A stretch of 64,000 nt of DNA, taken from the NCBI GenBank assembly GCA_963723235.1, contig CAVRPV010000011.1:193461-257460 (forward strand), in the 5' to 3' direction. Below the pieces are notes generated by a model. The model searched no databases, was not told where the DNA came from, and worked only from the letters and a program-made list of their open reading frames with translations. Below, piece after piece: positions 8,787 to 17,402 of this stretch. The translations under genes and the position numbers were made by a program. Positions within the stretch are counted from its first letter, which is position 1, and every line of letters starts with the position of its first letter. The DNA comes from CAIRTM01 sp963723235 (lineage in GTDB: Bacteria; Desulfobacterota; WTBG01; CAIYCZ01; CAIRTM01).

Positions 8787-8803
8787 GTATACATTGTGTA
8801 TAC
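8787..8803. promoter_or_regulatory. Candidate GntR-type operator upstream of the PNPOx gene
   Basis: GTATAC (8787-8792), a 5-base spacer, and GTATAC again (8798-8803); each half is itself palindromic, and the pair reads as both direct and inverted repeat. Operators of the FadR branch of GntR regulators often contain GTATAC cores. No regulator gene is adjacent, so the binding factor is unknown. The rest of 8740-9044 holds the terminator copy below and no gene. Confidence 0.4.
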
Positions 8804-8902
8804 TTACACGGGTTGTTGTCCCATATATTCTTTTCATATGTATGGATTAAGCGTCAAGGCTTTAATTGGGAAATGGTGGGGGGTTGTTGGGTTATGGGTT
8901 GA

Positions 8903-8961
8903 GGGCATTTTCATTCAGGCAAAAAAAAGAACAGGGCTGCAGGGGAGCCATGTTCTTTTGA
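8903..8961 (-). terminator. Rho-independent terminator of the LTA-synthase-like gene (copy A of a 60-bp duplication)
   Basis: On the minus strand the hairpin arms AACATGGCT and AGCCCTGTT are followed by a run of eight T. One arm carries a mismatch relative to copy B. The 59 bases are otherwise almost identical to 11281-11340, including the flanking GGGCATTTTCATTCAGG. Confidence 0.75.
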
Positions 8962-9044
8962 AGTCAGGATACATGGTGAATAGTGAGCGTCATCTAACCT
9001 TACGCAGTGTTTTTTGAGCCATTTCATCCATAGTATGCTCTTGG

Positions 9045-11033
9045 TTACGGTTTTGCAGTCTCTGCAGGCAGATGATGCAGTTGGTTATAATAAAGATAGC
9101 CCGGCAGCAGAGCGTGGGCACGGGCGGTTTTTACAAAGTCGGGGTCTAATGTTGCAGGAATAAGTCTTTCCCCTGCAAAGGTAAACTGGGCAGGCTGCAT
9201 ATCGGGTCGCAGGATGAGAACTCTGTTGCCCTCCATGAAAGCATTTATATTTTCATACTGCAGTATTGCTCTGCCGGGGGTACTGTCCGGCAGGCTTAAA
9301 AGCGCCCTGCCGGGGCAGGGGTGCTCAACGCTGACGCCCATGAGGTCAAGCAGGGTCGGTGGCATATCGATCTGGCTCGCGACCCGGTCATAGACGCCGG
9401 GCTTGACAGCGGGTCCGATCAACAGGCCCGGAATGTGAAACTTCCTGACGGGTATCAGATCCAGTCCTTGAAGCCGGGCACTGTGGTCGGCGATGACCAG
9501 AAAGAGGGTGTTTTTGTAATACGGCTCTTTTTTTGCCGCATCGAAAAATTTTCCCAAAGCGTAATCAGCATATTTAATCGCATTGTTTTGGGTTTTTTTT
9601 GGCTGTTCAAACAGCTCGATGCGTCCGTCGGGAAACTCAAAGGGGGAATGGCCCGTGGTGGTTAGGATAAGGCTGAAAAAGGGGTTGGTTCCGTGGCCTT
9701 TAAACACCTCAAGCGCTTTTTTGAAAACGTCTTCATCGTAGACACCCCAGGTGGCCTCAAAAATAGTTTTATCAAAGCATTCTCTGTCATAAATCCGCTG
9801 GATACCGTTGCCGATAAAAAAAGCACTCATGTTGTCAAAGCTTTTTCTTCCGCCGTAGATAAATTCCGTTGCATAGCCCCTGCGGCGGAGCAGTTCTGCA
9901 ATAGTGAAAAAATTGCTTTGGGAAAGCCCAAGCTTTACCGCGCTTTGCCCCGGTGTCGGCGGAAAGCCTGAAATGACCGCTTCGATGCCGCGCACGGTTC
10001 GCGTGCCGGTTGAATAGAGGTTTGTAAAAAGAAGCCCTTCCTTGCTGAGCCGGTCGATGTTCGGTGTCAGTGGTAGTCCGCCAAGGCACCCTACGAATTC
10101 CGCGCCCATGCTCTCCTCAATAATAATGACAAGATTCATGGGCTGCTGCGCGGGGAAGTTTGATTTTTGATAATGCAGCAGCGGTATATCCGGATTGGTG
10201 CAGGCCTCATCGGGAATGCAGGATTCTTTTCTGACCCTTGTCAGCATTTCCCGGGGATCCATGTTTCCGTACACAGTCGTCGGGTTTTGCTCCATTTTTT
10301 TTAGGGAATAATACGCGTTTGACAGGGAGTAGGTGGAGTTAAGGGCAAGCTGGTTTGTAATATTACTGGTTGAAAATGATGCAAGGTTTATGTCTGCAGC
10401 TCTGTGTAGAAAGGATGCCCGGTATCCGAAATAGACAAGTATGCCGGCGGCAAGGGCGAGAAGTATTCTTTTTTTCAAGGAACAGGCCGTGGTCCGTGCA
10501 AGCAGTCTCTGTGATGCGCCGAATACCAGCCAGCCAGTCAGGACGGTTGCCAGAACACCTGCCGCCAGGCTGAGTCCGAAGCCTTTAAAGATCATTGTAT
10601 AGACTTCACGTGTTTGTGCCATGTGCTCTAAAAAAATGCGGTCGAGGCGTGTGTCAAACTCAGCCATGAAGGGAAATGTGGCAATCTCGAGAAAAACAAA
10701 TAACGATGCAAAGCCGGAAAAATATAAGGAAAATAACAGGCGTGATTTTGGGACTGCTCGTGCGGGAAGCAGGATCAGTGCAGCCAGAGGCAGTATCAGA
10801 ACCCGGCACAGGAGCATAGTGTCAATACGGAATCCTATGGGAAAAAGCAGATAGTACTGCTCCACTTCCCTGACTCTGCTGAAGTGCTCGGCGCACAGGA
10901 CGGATCGGAAGAAAGTAAAAATAAAAAGGCCGGCCAGATAAAACAGCACTACCGGTGTCAGCGGCTGGAGTGCTGACAGCCCCTGTGTAAACAGGGATTT
11001 TTTGCCGGTTTCCGAGGCGGAAAGATTTGTCAT
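9045..11033 (-). CDS. LTA synthase / phosphoglycerol transferase family membrane protein
   Basis: A 662-residue integral membrane protein with five to six N-terminal helices (about 25-45, 75-95, 100-125, 150-180, 190-215) and a large extracytoplasmic sulfatase-fold domain from about 300 to 590. The catalytic threonine lies in YSTGTRTVRG; metal ligands are seen as IIIEES and ADHS. In Gram-negatives this family transfers phosphoglycerol or phosphoethanolamine groups, for example from phosphatidylglycerol onto periplasmic glucans (OpgB type). That would pair well with the cyclic beta-1,2-glucan synthase at 17.4-26.2 kb, but this link is inference. The gene is bracketed by a duplicated terminator, suggesting insertion or local duplication. 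Confidence 0.85.
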   Translation of the reverse strand: MTNLSASETGKKSLFTQGLSALQPLTPVVLFYLAGLFIFTFFRSVLCAEHFSRVREVEQYYLLFPIGFRIDTMLLCRVLILPLAALILLPARAVPKSRLLFSLYFSGFASLFVFLEIATFPFMAEFDTRLDRIFLEHMAQTREVYTMIFKGFGLSLAAGVLATVLTGWLVFGASQRLLARTTACSLKKRILLALAAGILVYFGYRASFLHRAADINLASFSTSNITNQLALNSTYSLSNAYYSLKKMEQNPTTVYGNMDPREMLTRVRKESCIPDEACTNPDIPLLHYQKSNFPAQQPMNLVIIIEESMGAEFVGCLGGLPLTPNIDRLSKEGLLFTNLYSTGTRTVRGIEAVISGFPPTPGQSAVKLGLSQSNFFTIAELLRRRGYATEFIYGGRKSFDNMSAFFIGNGIQRIYDRECFDKTIFEATWGVYDEDVFKKALEVFKGHGTNPFFSLILTTTGHSPFEFPDGRIELFEQPKKTQNNAIKYADYALGKFFDAAKKEPYYKNTLFLVIADHSARLQGLDLIPVRKFHIPGLLIGPAVKPGVYDRVASQIDMPPTLLDLMGVSVEHPCPGRALLSLPDSTPGRAILQYENINAFMEGNRVLILRPDMQPAQFTFAGERLIPATLDPDFVKTARAHALLPGYLYYNQLHHLPAETAKP

Positions 11034-11280
11034 TTGTACGTTTCTTCTCTACCAGAATTCTTTGAAGCAGGTATTAAGGCTTGTGGAGACACTTCCGCAG
11101 TTGCAGGGAGTAGTCAAGGCAAAGCATCAATGGTTGCTGTTAGCGCTGTTGCTCATTTTTTATACTTCCCCTGTATTAACCAGGCGTTAAAGACAGGTTA
11201 ACTTTTTTTAATACCGGACTGCGGCACCAGGGTGTTAACAGCCAAAGGGTGAGTAGAATAGGGATACAGGTCTTTGGGGT

Positions 11281-11340
11281 GGGCATTTTCATTCAGGCAA
11301 AAAAAAAGAACAGGGCTGCAGGGGAGCCCTGTTCTTTTGA
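11281..11340 (-). terminator. Rho-independent terminator of the acetate-symporter gene (copy B)
   Basis: Minus strand: AACAGGGCT, loop CCCCTGC, AGCCCTGTT, then nine T. It is 18 nt past the stop of the symporter gene. Arms are perfect here, while copy A at 8903-8961 has one mismatch, so B is probably the original. The remaining part of 11034-11357 holds no gene; it contains the upstream region of the LTA-synthase-like gene. Confidence 0.85.
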
Positions 11341-11357
11341 TGTCGATTGCTGATTTT

Positions 11358-13256
11358 TTACGCGAGCGGTTTGCTGTTCTTGGAGGGGAACAGCAGAGAG
11401 AACACAACCAGCGTAATAAATGACAGCGGGATGGTGATGATACCGGGCTGGCCCAGCGGGCTCGGAGCGGTCTTGGGATCCCAACCATACTGAGCATACA
11501 GATCGGGGCTGAGCAGAATGAGCGTCAGTGCGGTTACCATACCCACGAGAATGGATGCGGCAACGCCGACAGCTGAGGTCTTTTTCCAGAAGATGACCAT
11601 CATAATGGCCGGCAAATTGGCCGAGGCAGCAACTGCAAATGCCAGGCCTACCAGGAACGACACATTCATGCCCTTGAAAAGGATACCCAGGATAATAGCG
11701 ATGATACCGACCACGATGGCTGAGATTTTACCGGCTTTCACCTGTCCGGCATCGGTCATTTTAATACCGCCGAAGTTGGAGATCAGGTCATGGGCAACCG
11801 CGCCGGAAGCAGCAACGATCAGTCCGCTGACCGTGCCGAGCACGGTGGCGAAGGCTATGGCTGAGATGCAGGAGAAGAGAAAGATACCGAAGAATTTGGC
11901 CAGCAGCGGGGCAGACATGTTTGAGTCAGCAAGGTCAAGAACACCATGCGTCATGGCACCGAGGCCCATGAACAGGGTCAGGATATAGAAAAAGCCGATG
12001 GAGGCGATTGCCACGATGGTTGATTTGCGGGCATCCTTGGGGCTCGGCACCGTGTAGTAGCGGATCAGGATGTGCGGCAGGGCCGATGTTCCCAGGAACA
12101 GAGCCAGCATCAGGGAGATGAAATCAATTTTGTCCCAGGCCTTGCTTCCTTCGTCAATTTTAAACTTGAGGCCGGGGCGCATAATTCTCTCACCGGCGGT
12201 CGGGGTGTGCTTCCAGAGGGTGACATTGTCAGCGCCGTCTTTAAATACCTTCTTTGAGAAAAGGATAACTTCACTGTTGGTAATGGTTGAGAGAAATTCA
12301 AACGGACCAACGGGTCCGGTTTCGCTGACTTCTTTGCCGTCCACGATGATTTTGCTCATGTGGCCGACCTGGTAGAATTTGCGCTCTGACTTGGGTGCGC
12401 CGTTATAGAGTGTTTCGCCGTTTTCAAGTACAACCATGGAGGGTGTTTCGATCACAGCTTTGCCTTCTTTTTGAAGCTGCCACCAGGTCTGCACGCCGTC
12501 TTTTTCAAGTTTGACAACGCCGATTTGCGCTGTTCTGGCTGGCAATGGTGTAGCCGTCTGCAACGCTTGTTACCACGCCGTTTTCGGATGCAACGTTCAG
12601 GGTTATAAATTTATGGTAGCTTCAGATCGGGTTTGAGCTTGTAGCCGTTTACAAACAGGGCAGATTGTCAGGATGGTTGAAAAGAGAATCAGCAGGCCGC
12701 CCTTGATGAACTGCACATAGGTGGTAGAAGCCATACCGGCGGTTGCAACGATAAAAATAACGATACCGCCGACCAGGATAACGCCGACATAGTGGGGCAT
12801 GCCCAGCAGGGGGGTTATCAGGGCGCCGGCGCCGACCATCTGCGGGATCAGGTAGCAGATGGATACGACCAAGGTGCTGATCGCGGCCATGAGCTGAATG
12901 CCTTTGGAGTTGAAACGGCTGTCAAGCGCGTCGGTGAAGGTGTACTTGCCGGCTTTTTTCAGCGGCTCGGCAACAACGAACAGGGCCACAACCCAACCGG
13001 CCAGATAGCCGATGGAATACAGGAAGCCGTCATAACCCAGAAAGGCGATCATGCCGCAAATGCCCAGAAACGAAGCAGCGGACAGGTAGTCACCGGCAAA
13101 TGCTATCCCGTTGACAAACCAGTGAATCTGGCCGCCGGCTGCATAGTAGCCTGCGGATGATTTGGTTTTGCTTGCAAAATATTTTGATATGCCGAGCACG
13201 GCAATCACAAATGCGATAAATAAAACTATTGCAAAGATTGAGGCATCATAAATCAT
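11358..13256 (-). CDS. Acetate-type Na+/solute symporter (ActP-like), frameshifted
   Basis: A sodium:solute symporter family permease (about 630 residues when joined) for acetate or another short carboxylate. The N-terminal part (13256 down to about 12666) has FASKTKSSAGYYAAGG, FVNGIAFAGDYLSAASFLG and helices 1-5. The C-terminal part (12563 to 11358) begins with KLEKDGVQTWWQL and carries the remaining helices including AVAHDLISNFGG. Between them three single-base shifts near 12666, 12612 and 12545 link the frames: NGYKLKPDLK, then YHKFITLNVASENGVVTS, then QIGVVKL. A DUF485 partner gene lies 27 nt upstream, the usual actP pairing. Three shifts within 130 bases in conserved sequence suggest local sequence error. 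Confidence 0.8.
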
Positions 13257-13283
13257 TGTTTTGTTCTCCTGGTGTGATGTGTG

Positions 13284-13557
13284 TTATTTGTTCATCTGGT
13301 CTTCAGCTTTTGTGCACATGTTGTTGTAGATAACGCCCATGACAATGGCCAGTATAATCAAGCCCATGCCGTACACCACTGCCAGGTTCAGACCGGAAAA
13401 TACGATCATTCCCATCAGTTTCGGGGTGAAGGTGTTGAGGGCGACAAATGCTGCGTACACCACAGCAGTATACGATGAACAAATAAATACCAAGGCGCTC
13501 TTTATACGCGGTAGCCTTGTCTTCGCCCCAGTCTGTTGATGGTCCGTGTCCTGCCAT
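13284..13557 (-). CDS. DUF485 small membrane protein (symporter partner), frameshifted
   Basis: About 91 residues: MAGHGPSTDWGEDKATAYKER in the first frame, then VFICSSYTAVVYAAFVALNT and a second helix (LAVVYGMGLIILAIVMGVIY) in another. Removing one T near 13494 joins them. DUF485 proteins are two-helix inner-membrane proteins encoded directly before actP-type symporters, as here (27 nt). A GAAACCTCC-region ribosome site precedes the ATG at 13557. Function is unknown beyond this association. Confidence 0.75.
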
Positions 13558-14287
13558 AGTGAAACCTCCTTGTGTTGTTACATTATTAAAAATTAAAAAA
13601 ATATGAGTGCTTCATGTCCATCAGCCTGCCGTTAGATACACAAACTCAGCCGCACCCCCGGCGCCGCTGAGTTTTGCTGTCGGCCGCTGTGCAGCTCTTC
13701 ATCGTATACAGAGCGCACAGTATTTTTAACTCTACTGCTGTATGAAGCCTTTAGGACACCAAACAGTGTTGCAAATCCAATGCCATGTTCGGCTACAGGC
13801 CCAATGCAGTGTTTAAGCTCCTGAGATTGCTTTATTTTTTTATTTGCAGGAGGGTGCCTTCCACAATTCTGCGAATAAGGTGCGGACATATTTTTTGACA
13901 TTATGGCAAAATAAAAGTTCTTCACTTTATTTTTATCTTAAAGCGATCTGTTTTTAATGGTTAATATGGTAAATTTATTGACAAGTTGTCAAGTGTGCTG
14001 ATCGATGGTGTGTTTACAAAACAAACATATTGCTTGTTGAAAGTGCTTCGGTGGCATGTAAAAGCCTTGTGATGATAGCCTGTTAGCCATTGCCAATCAG
14101 GTGCGGTTTCTATACTGCACCATAAACGGTTTGCGCTTCGGCAGTGTTGGTGCTATAAATCTGCCGGTTGACAGAAGGTGCACCCGGCTTCGGATTCGAT
14201 GTCGACACGAACAGATTGTAACAGGCTGGCAATAGGTGGGCGACTTCCCTCCTGCCGCCGATGAACTAACCGACAGGGTAAGACCGT
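13558..14287. other. 730-base gap between divergent operons, with a 15-bp palindrome
   Basis: AT-rich divergent promoter region between the symporter operon (minus) and hslO (plus). The clearest element is TTGACAAGTTGTCAA at 13978-13992, a perfect 7+1+7 palindrome that could bind a dimeric regulator. A 97-codon minus-strand frame at 13632-13925 has no family resemblance and no convincing ribosome site, and is not annotated. No RNA gene was recognised. Confidence 0.4.
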
Positions 14288-15037
14288 ATGAAGTATCTTT
14301 CGCATTATTATCGTTATCTCTGGCAGGGGCCGGAGTTGATCGTCATTGTTGGCAATGCCGCAAATCTCTGGCAGGGGCTTCGGGAATACGGCGAGAAATA
14401 CAGCATAGCGCCCGGCGACAGTGCCGGGGATGCGGCTGTGCAGCGTATGCTTGCCGGCGCAGGGCTTGCCGCGGTTTCGCTGCCTGAGCGCGAGTCCTGG
14501 GGCTGGACCCTGTCGCTGCCCGGAAGCAGTATCGGGATTTTTTGCGCAGTTGAACCGGAAGGAATGGCCTGCGCATGCCTGCGTGAGAGTGCGCTGGAGG
14601 CCGATGCGGCCGTTGTGCAGCGCCAGGTCGAAAAGTCGCCCCTGACCCAGAGCCATTATACGCTGAGCACTACTGATCCGGTCAGGGCGGTTGAGCAGTA
14701 TTTTGAATCATGCGCGCAGATGCTGGTGCGGGTCGCGGTGCTTGATGACGGGCGCGGCGTTTTTGTGCAGCCTTTGCCGGGCCATGGTTTCGGGCCGCTG
14801 GATGGTCTGTCCGACACCGAGCTGGTTGAGCGGTGCTGCACGCTGGATGAGCGCGAAGACGTGAAACTGCTCGATGAGGTGCTGCTGTTTTACGGATGCC
14901 GCTGTTCGGATGAAATGATTTTGAATATGATCACAGCGCTTCCCGCCCCTCAGCGCGCTGAGCTCTGGCAGGATTCATCCTCGCTGACAGTCAACTGCCC
15001 GCGCTGCGGCCGGGCATATACGCTTACCAGGACATAA
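14288..15037 (+). CDS. hslO: Hsp33-like redox-regulated chaperone
   Basis: 249 residues, shorter than the usual about 290. The C-terminal redox switch is complete: CRC, 30 residues, then CPRC, the zinc-binding tetracysteine that releases zinc and unfolds on oxidation to activate holdase activity in the cytoplasm. The core shows TTDPVRAVEQYFESCAQ and GVFVQPLPG, matching the family regions YxxSEQ and FIQxLPG. The N-terminal third is divergent and compact. The next gene, 63 nt downstream, is a FrnE-type thiol oxidoreductase, so the pair looks like a thiol-stress unit. Family assignment rests mainly on the Cys arrangement and the VQPLPG block. Confidence 0.75.
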   Translation: MKYLSHYYRYLWQGPELIVIVGNAANLWQGLREYGEKYSIAPGDSAGDAAVQRMLAGAGLAAVSLPERESWGWTLSLPGSSIGIFCAVEPEGMACACLRESALEADAAVVQRQVEKSPLTQSHYTLSTTDPVRAVEQYFESCAQMLVRVAVLDDGRGVFVQPLPGHGFGPLDGLSDTELVERCCTLDEREDVKLLDEVLLFYGCRCSDEMILNMITALPAPQRAELWQDSSSLTVNCPRCGRAYTLTRT

Positions 15038-15100
15038 AACCGCCAGCTGTGTGTTGGTGCGCGCATCAGCCTGTTGAACATCATGAAAAGGAGTGTATCA

Positions 15101-15726
15101 ATGACGAAAAATACTGAGGGTATTTCCGTCCGGATTTTTACAGACTACATATGACCGTTTTGCTATGTCGCCAAGGGTCTTGTCGATCGATTGAAAGAAG
15201 AGTTTTGCCTTCAGGATGAGTGGCTCCCCTTTGAAATTCACCCTGAAACACAGCGCGGCGGCGTGCTGCTGACCGAGAGCCTGCCGCATATCGACTGGCC
15301 GGGACTCTACGCCCGGCTGCGGGAGATGGGCGCGCCGTACAATAAAGTATTTGCAGATGTACGCGTGCTGCCGAATTCCAATGAGGTGCTGCAGGCCGGT
15401 GAATATGCGCTTGAGCATGGCGTCTTTGAGCAGTTTAACGAAGCCGTGTTTAAGGCTTATTTTACCGATCTGCAGGATATAGGATCAAGGGCAGTGATTC
15501 TTGAGTCTTGCAGCGCAGTGTGGCCTTGACGCTGCAGGATCTTGCCCTCGCGCTTGACGGGAACCGCTATGCCGCACGGCTTCGCGCTGTAACCGAGGAG
15601 GCCCGCTCAAGCGGAATCAACAGCGCTCCGACATTTATTATCGATAACACGTACGTTATTGTCGGTATGCAGTCTGAGGGACAGTTCCGGCAGCTTCTTC
15701 AAAAAGTGCGTGAAGCAAATCAATAG
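15101..15726 (+). CDS. frnE: FrnE/DsbA-family oxidoreductase, probable selenoprotein (UGA at 15152), frameshifted
   Basis: A thioredoxin-fold oxidoreductase of about 208 residues. From ATG 15101 (AAAAGGAG at 15087-15094) the frame reads ISVRIFTDYI, then TGA at 15152-15154, then PFCYVAKGLVDRL. Homologues have C-P-F/W-C here, so UGA stands exactly at the N-terminal active-site Cys and selenocysteine is the natural reading (U-P-F-C). A hairpin with a GGU loop lies 21 nt downstream. The cis-Pro loop is INSAPTFIID. Two later single-base shifts (near 15508 and 15538) are bridged by dropping one T and one G, giving ILSLAAQCGLDAADLALALDG. A true stop mutation is the alternative. FrnE forms or isomerises disulfides in stress; no selA-D genes are in the window. 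Confidence 0.8.
15168..15186 (+). promoter_or_regulatory. Candidate bacterial SECIS element in frnE
   Basis: CAAG (15172-15175) pairs with CTTG (15179-15182) around loop GGT (15176-15178). After one C/T mismatch, TCG (15168-15170) pairs with CGA (15184-15186). The first loop G is 21 nt after the UGA, and a G among the first two loop bases followed by U is what bacterial SelB-binding hairpins require. Short loop and short stem make it a candidate, not proof. Confidence 0.6.
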
Positions 15727-15785
15727 CGAATGGACTCAGCAGCCATGCAGGGACTATGTACTCATAGACACGGAGATCCACTGTA

Positions 15786-17362
15786 ATGGACTGCGATATC
15801 CTGATTAAAAATGCTCTGCTGATTGACGGAAGCGGTGCAACTGGCCGCATGCAGGATCTGGCTGTGGTCGGTGAGAGCATTGCGGCCATCGGTGATCTGG
15901 GGTCTTGCACGGCGGCCGAGGTGCTTGATGCCGCGGGTATGTGCCTGTGCCCGGGGTTTATCGATATTCACGCGCATTCCGAGTTCAACGTGCTGATCGA
16001 CGCGGGCCGCTCCAAGATCATGCAGGGCATCACGACCGAGGTGTGCGGCAACTGCGGCCTGTCGGCCGCGCCGCTTCTGGGCATGGCGCGCGAGCAGCGC
16101 AGAGCGGCCCTGGCAGCCTTCGGCCTTGATCCCGACTGGACAAGCATGCAGGGCTATTGTGAGCGTCTGGATCGTATTGGCCTGCGCAACAACATTGCCT
16201 TGCTTGCCGGGCACGGCAATGTGCGCGGCTCGGTTATCGGCTACGGACCGGAGCAGGCGACTGCGGTGCAGCTGGGTGAGATGTGCGCTCTGCTTGAAGA
16301 TTCCATGGAATGCGGCGCTGGGGACTGTCAAGCGGGCTTATCTATCCGCCGGGTGCGTTCGCAAACGTTGATGAACTAGCCCGGCTGGCGGGCGTGGTGA
16401 AAAAATACGGCGGATTCTATGCCACGCATATGCGCAGCGAATCGGATCATCTGATCGAGGCTGTCCGCGAAGCGCTGGAGGTCGGCCGCAGGGCAGGCGT
16501 GCCCGTGCAGATTTCACATTTGAAAACCATGGACCGGCGTAACTGGCACAAGCTTCCTGACGTGCTGGAGCTGATTGAACAGGCCCGGCGCAGCGGCATA
16601 GATGTTACCTCCGACCGCTACCCTTACTGCGCGTCAAGCACGGGCCTTGATGCGCTGCTGCCGCTGTGGGCCTGTGCGGGCGGTAATGCGGCTGAACTGG
16701 AACGTCTGCGCGATCCGGCCCAGCGCGCTCGCATTCTCGCGGAGCTGTTCGCCCGCACACCTGCAGAGGAAGTCGGGACGACAACCATGCTTGCCCGCCT
16801 TGACGGGGAAGTAAACGCGCATCTGCAGGGCCGCATGCTTGCCGAGGCAGCAGATGCGCGCGGTCAGAGTGTGGGTGATGCCCTGTGTGATCTGCTCATC
16901 GAGGAGCAGCTTGACATTGACGCGATTTTTTTCTGCATGAGTGAGGACAATCTTCGCACGATTCTGCGCCAGGACTGGGTCATGCTGGGCAGCGATGCTG
17001 CTGTGCGCGACATTGACGGGGTGCTCGGCCGCGATATGCCGCATCCGCGCGCGTTCGGCACCTGCGCGCGTTTTCTGGAAATGGTACGTGATGAAAAGCT
17101 GATGCCGCTTGAAAAGGCCGTCAGCAAAATGACCAGCGTGCCGGCCGAGCGCATGGGTTTTAATGATCGCGGCCTGCTTGCCGCCGGCTTTCGGGCTGAT
17201 CTCGTGCTGTTTGATCCGCACAGCGTGTGCGACACGGCAACCTACGCCTCTCCGCATCAGTACCCCGCAGGCGTGCGCGCCGTTATGGTCAACGGCGTCT
17301 GGGCTGTCAGGGACGGTGCCTGCACGGACAAACTGCCGGGCAGGCTTTTGAGAAAATGCTGA
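15786..17362 (+). CDS. N-acyl-D-amino-acid deacylase (D-aminoacylase), frameshifted
   Basis: An amidohydrolase-superfamily zinc enzyme of about 525 residues removing the acyl group from N-acyl-D-amino acids. The N-terminal beta domain begins MDCDILIKNALLIDGSG; the metal-binding motif is FIDIHAHSEF; TEVCGNCGLSAAP follows. The frame breaks near 16320, where a one-base deletion separates MECGA from GLSSGLIYPPG, a hallmark of the family. Downstream are GFYATHMRSE, VQISHLKTM and SDRYPYCASSTGLDALLP, and the conserved C-terminal ADLVLFDP. It lies 59 nt after frnE. Physiological substrate, possibly peptidoglycan-derived D-amino acids, is not shown. Confidence 0.85.
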
Positions 17363-17402
17363 GCCTCACCCCTTGAGGCATTGTAAGTAGTTGCTTTCTC
17401 CG

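Noticed and set aside
8903..8961. Reading the duplicated 60-bp segment as an insertion-sequence end
   Set aside because: Both copies are placed and shaped as terminators, with no transposase or target duplication.
13632..13925. Possible 97-residue minus-strand protein before the symporter operon
   Set aside because: No hydrophobic or domain pattern, no convincing ribosome site, and it lies in AT-rich promoter DNA.
15152..15154. Treating the TGA in frnE as an ordinary nonsense mutation
   Set aside because: It falls exactly on the redox-active Cys column, the frame is conserved on both sides, and a SECIS-like hairpin follows; kept only as the alternative.
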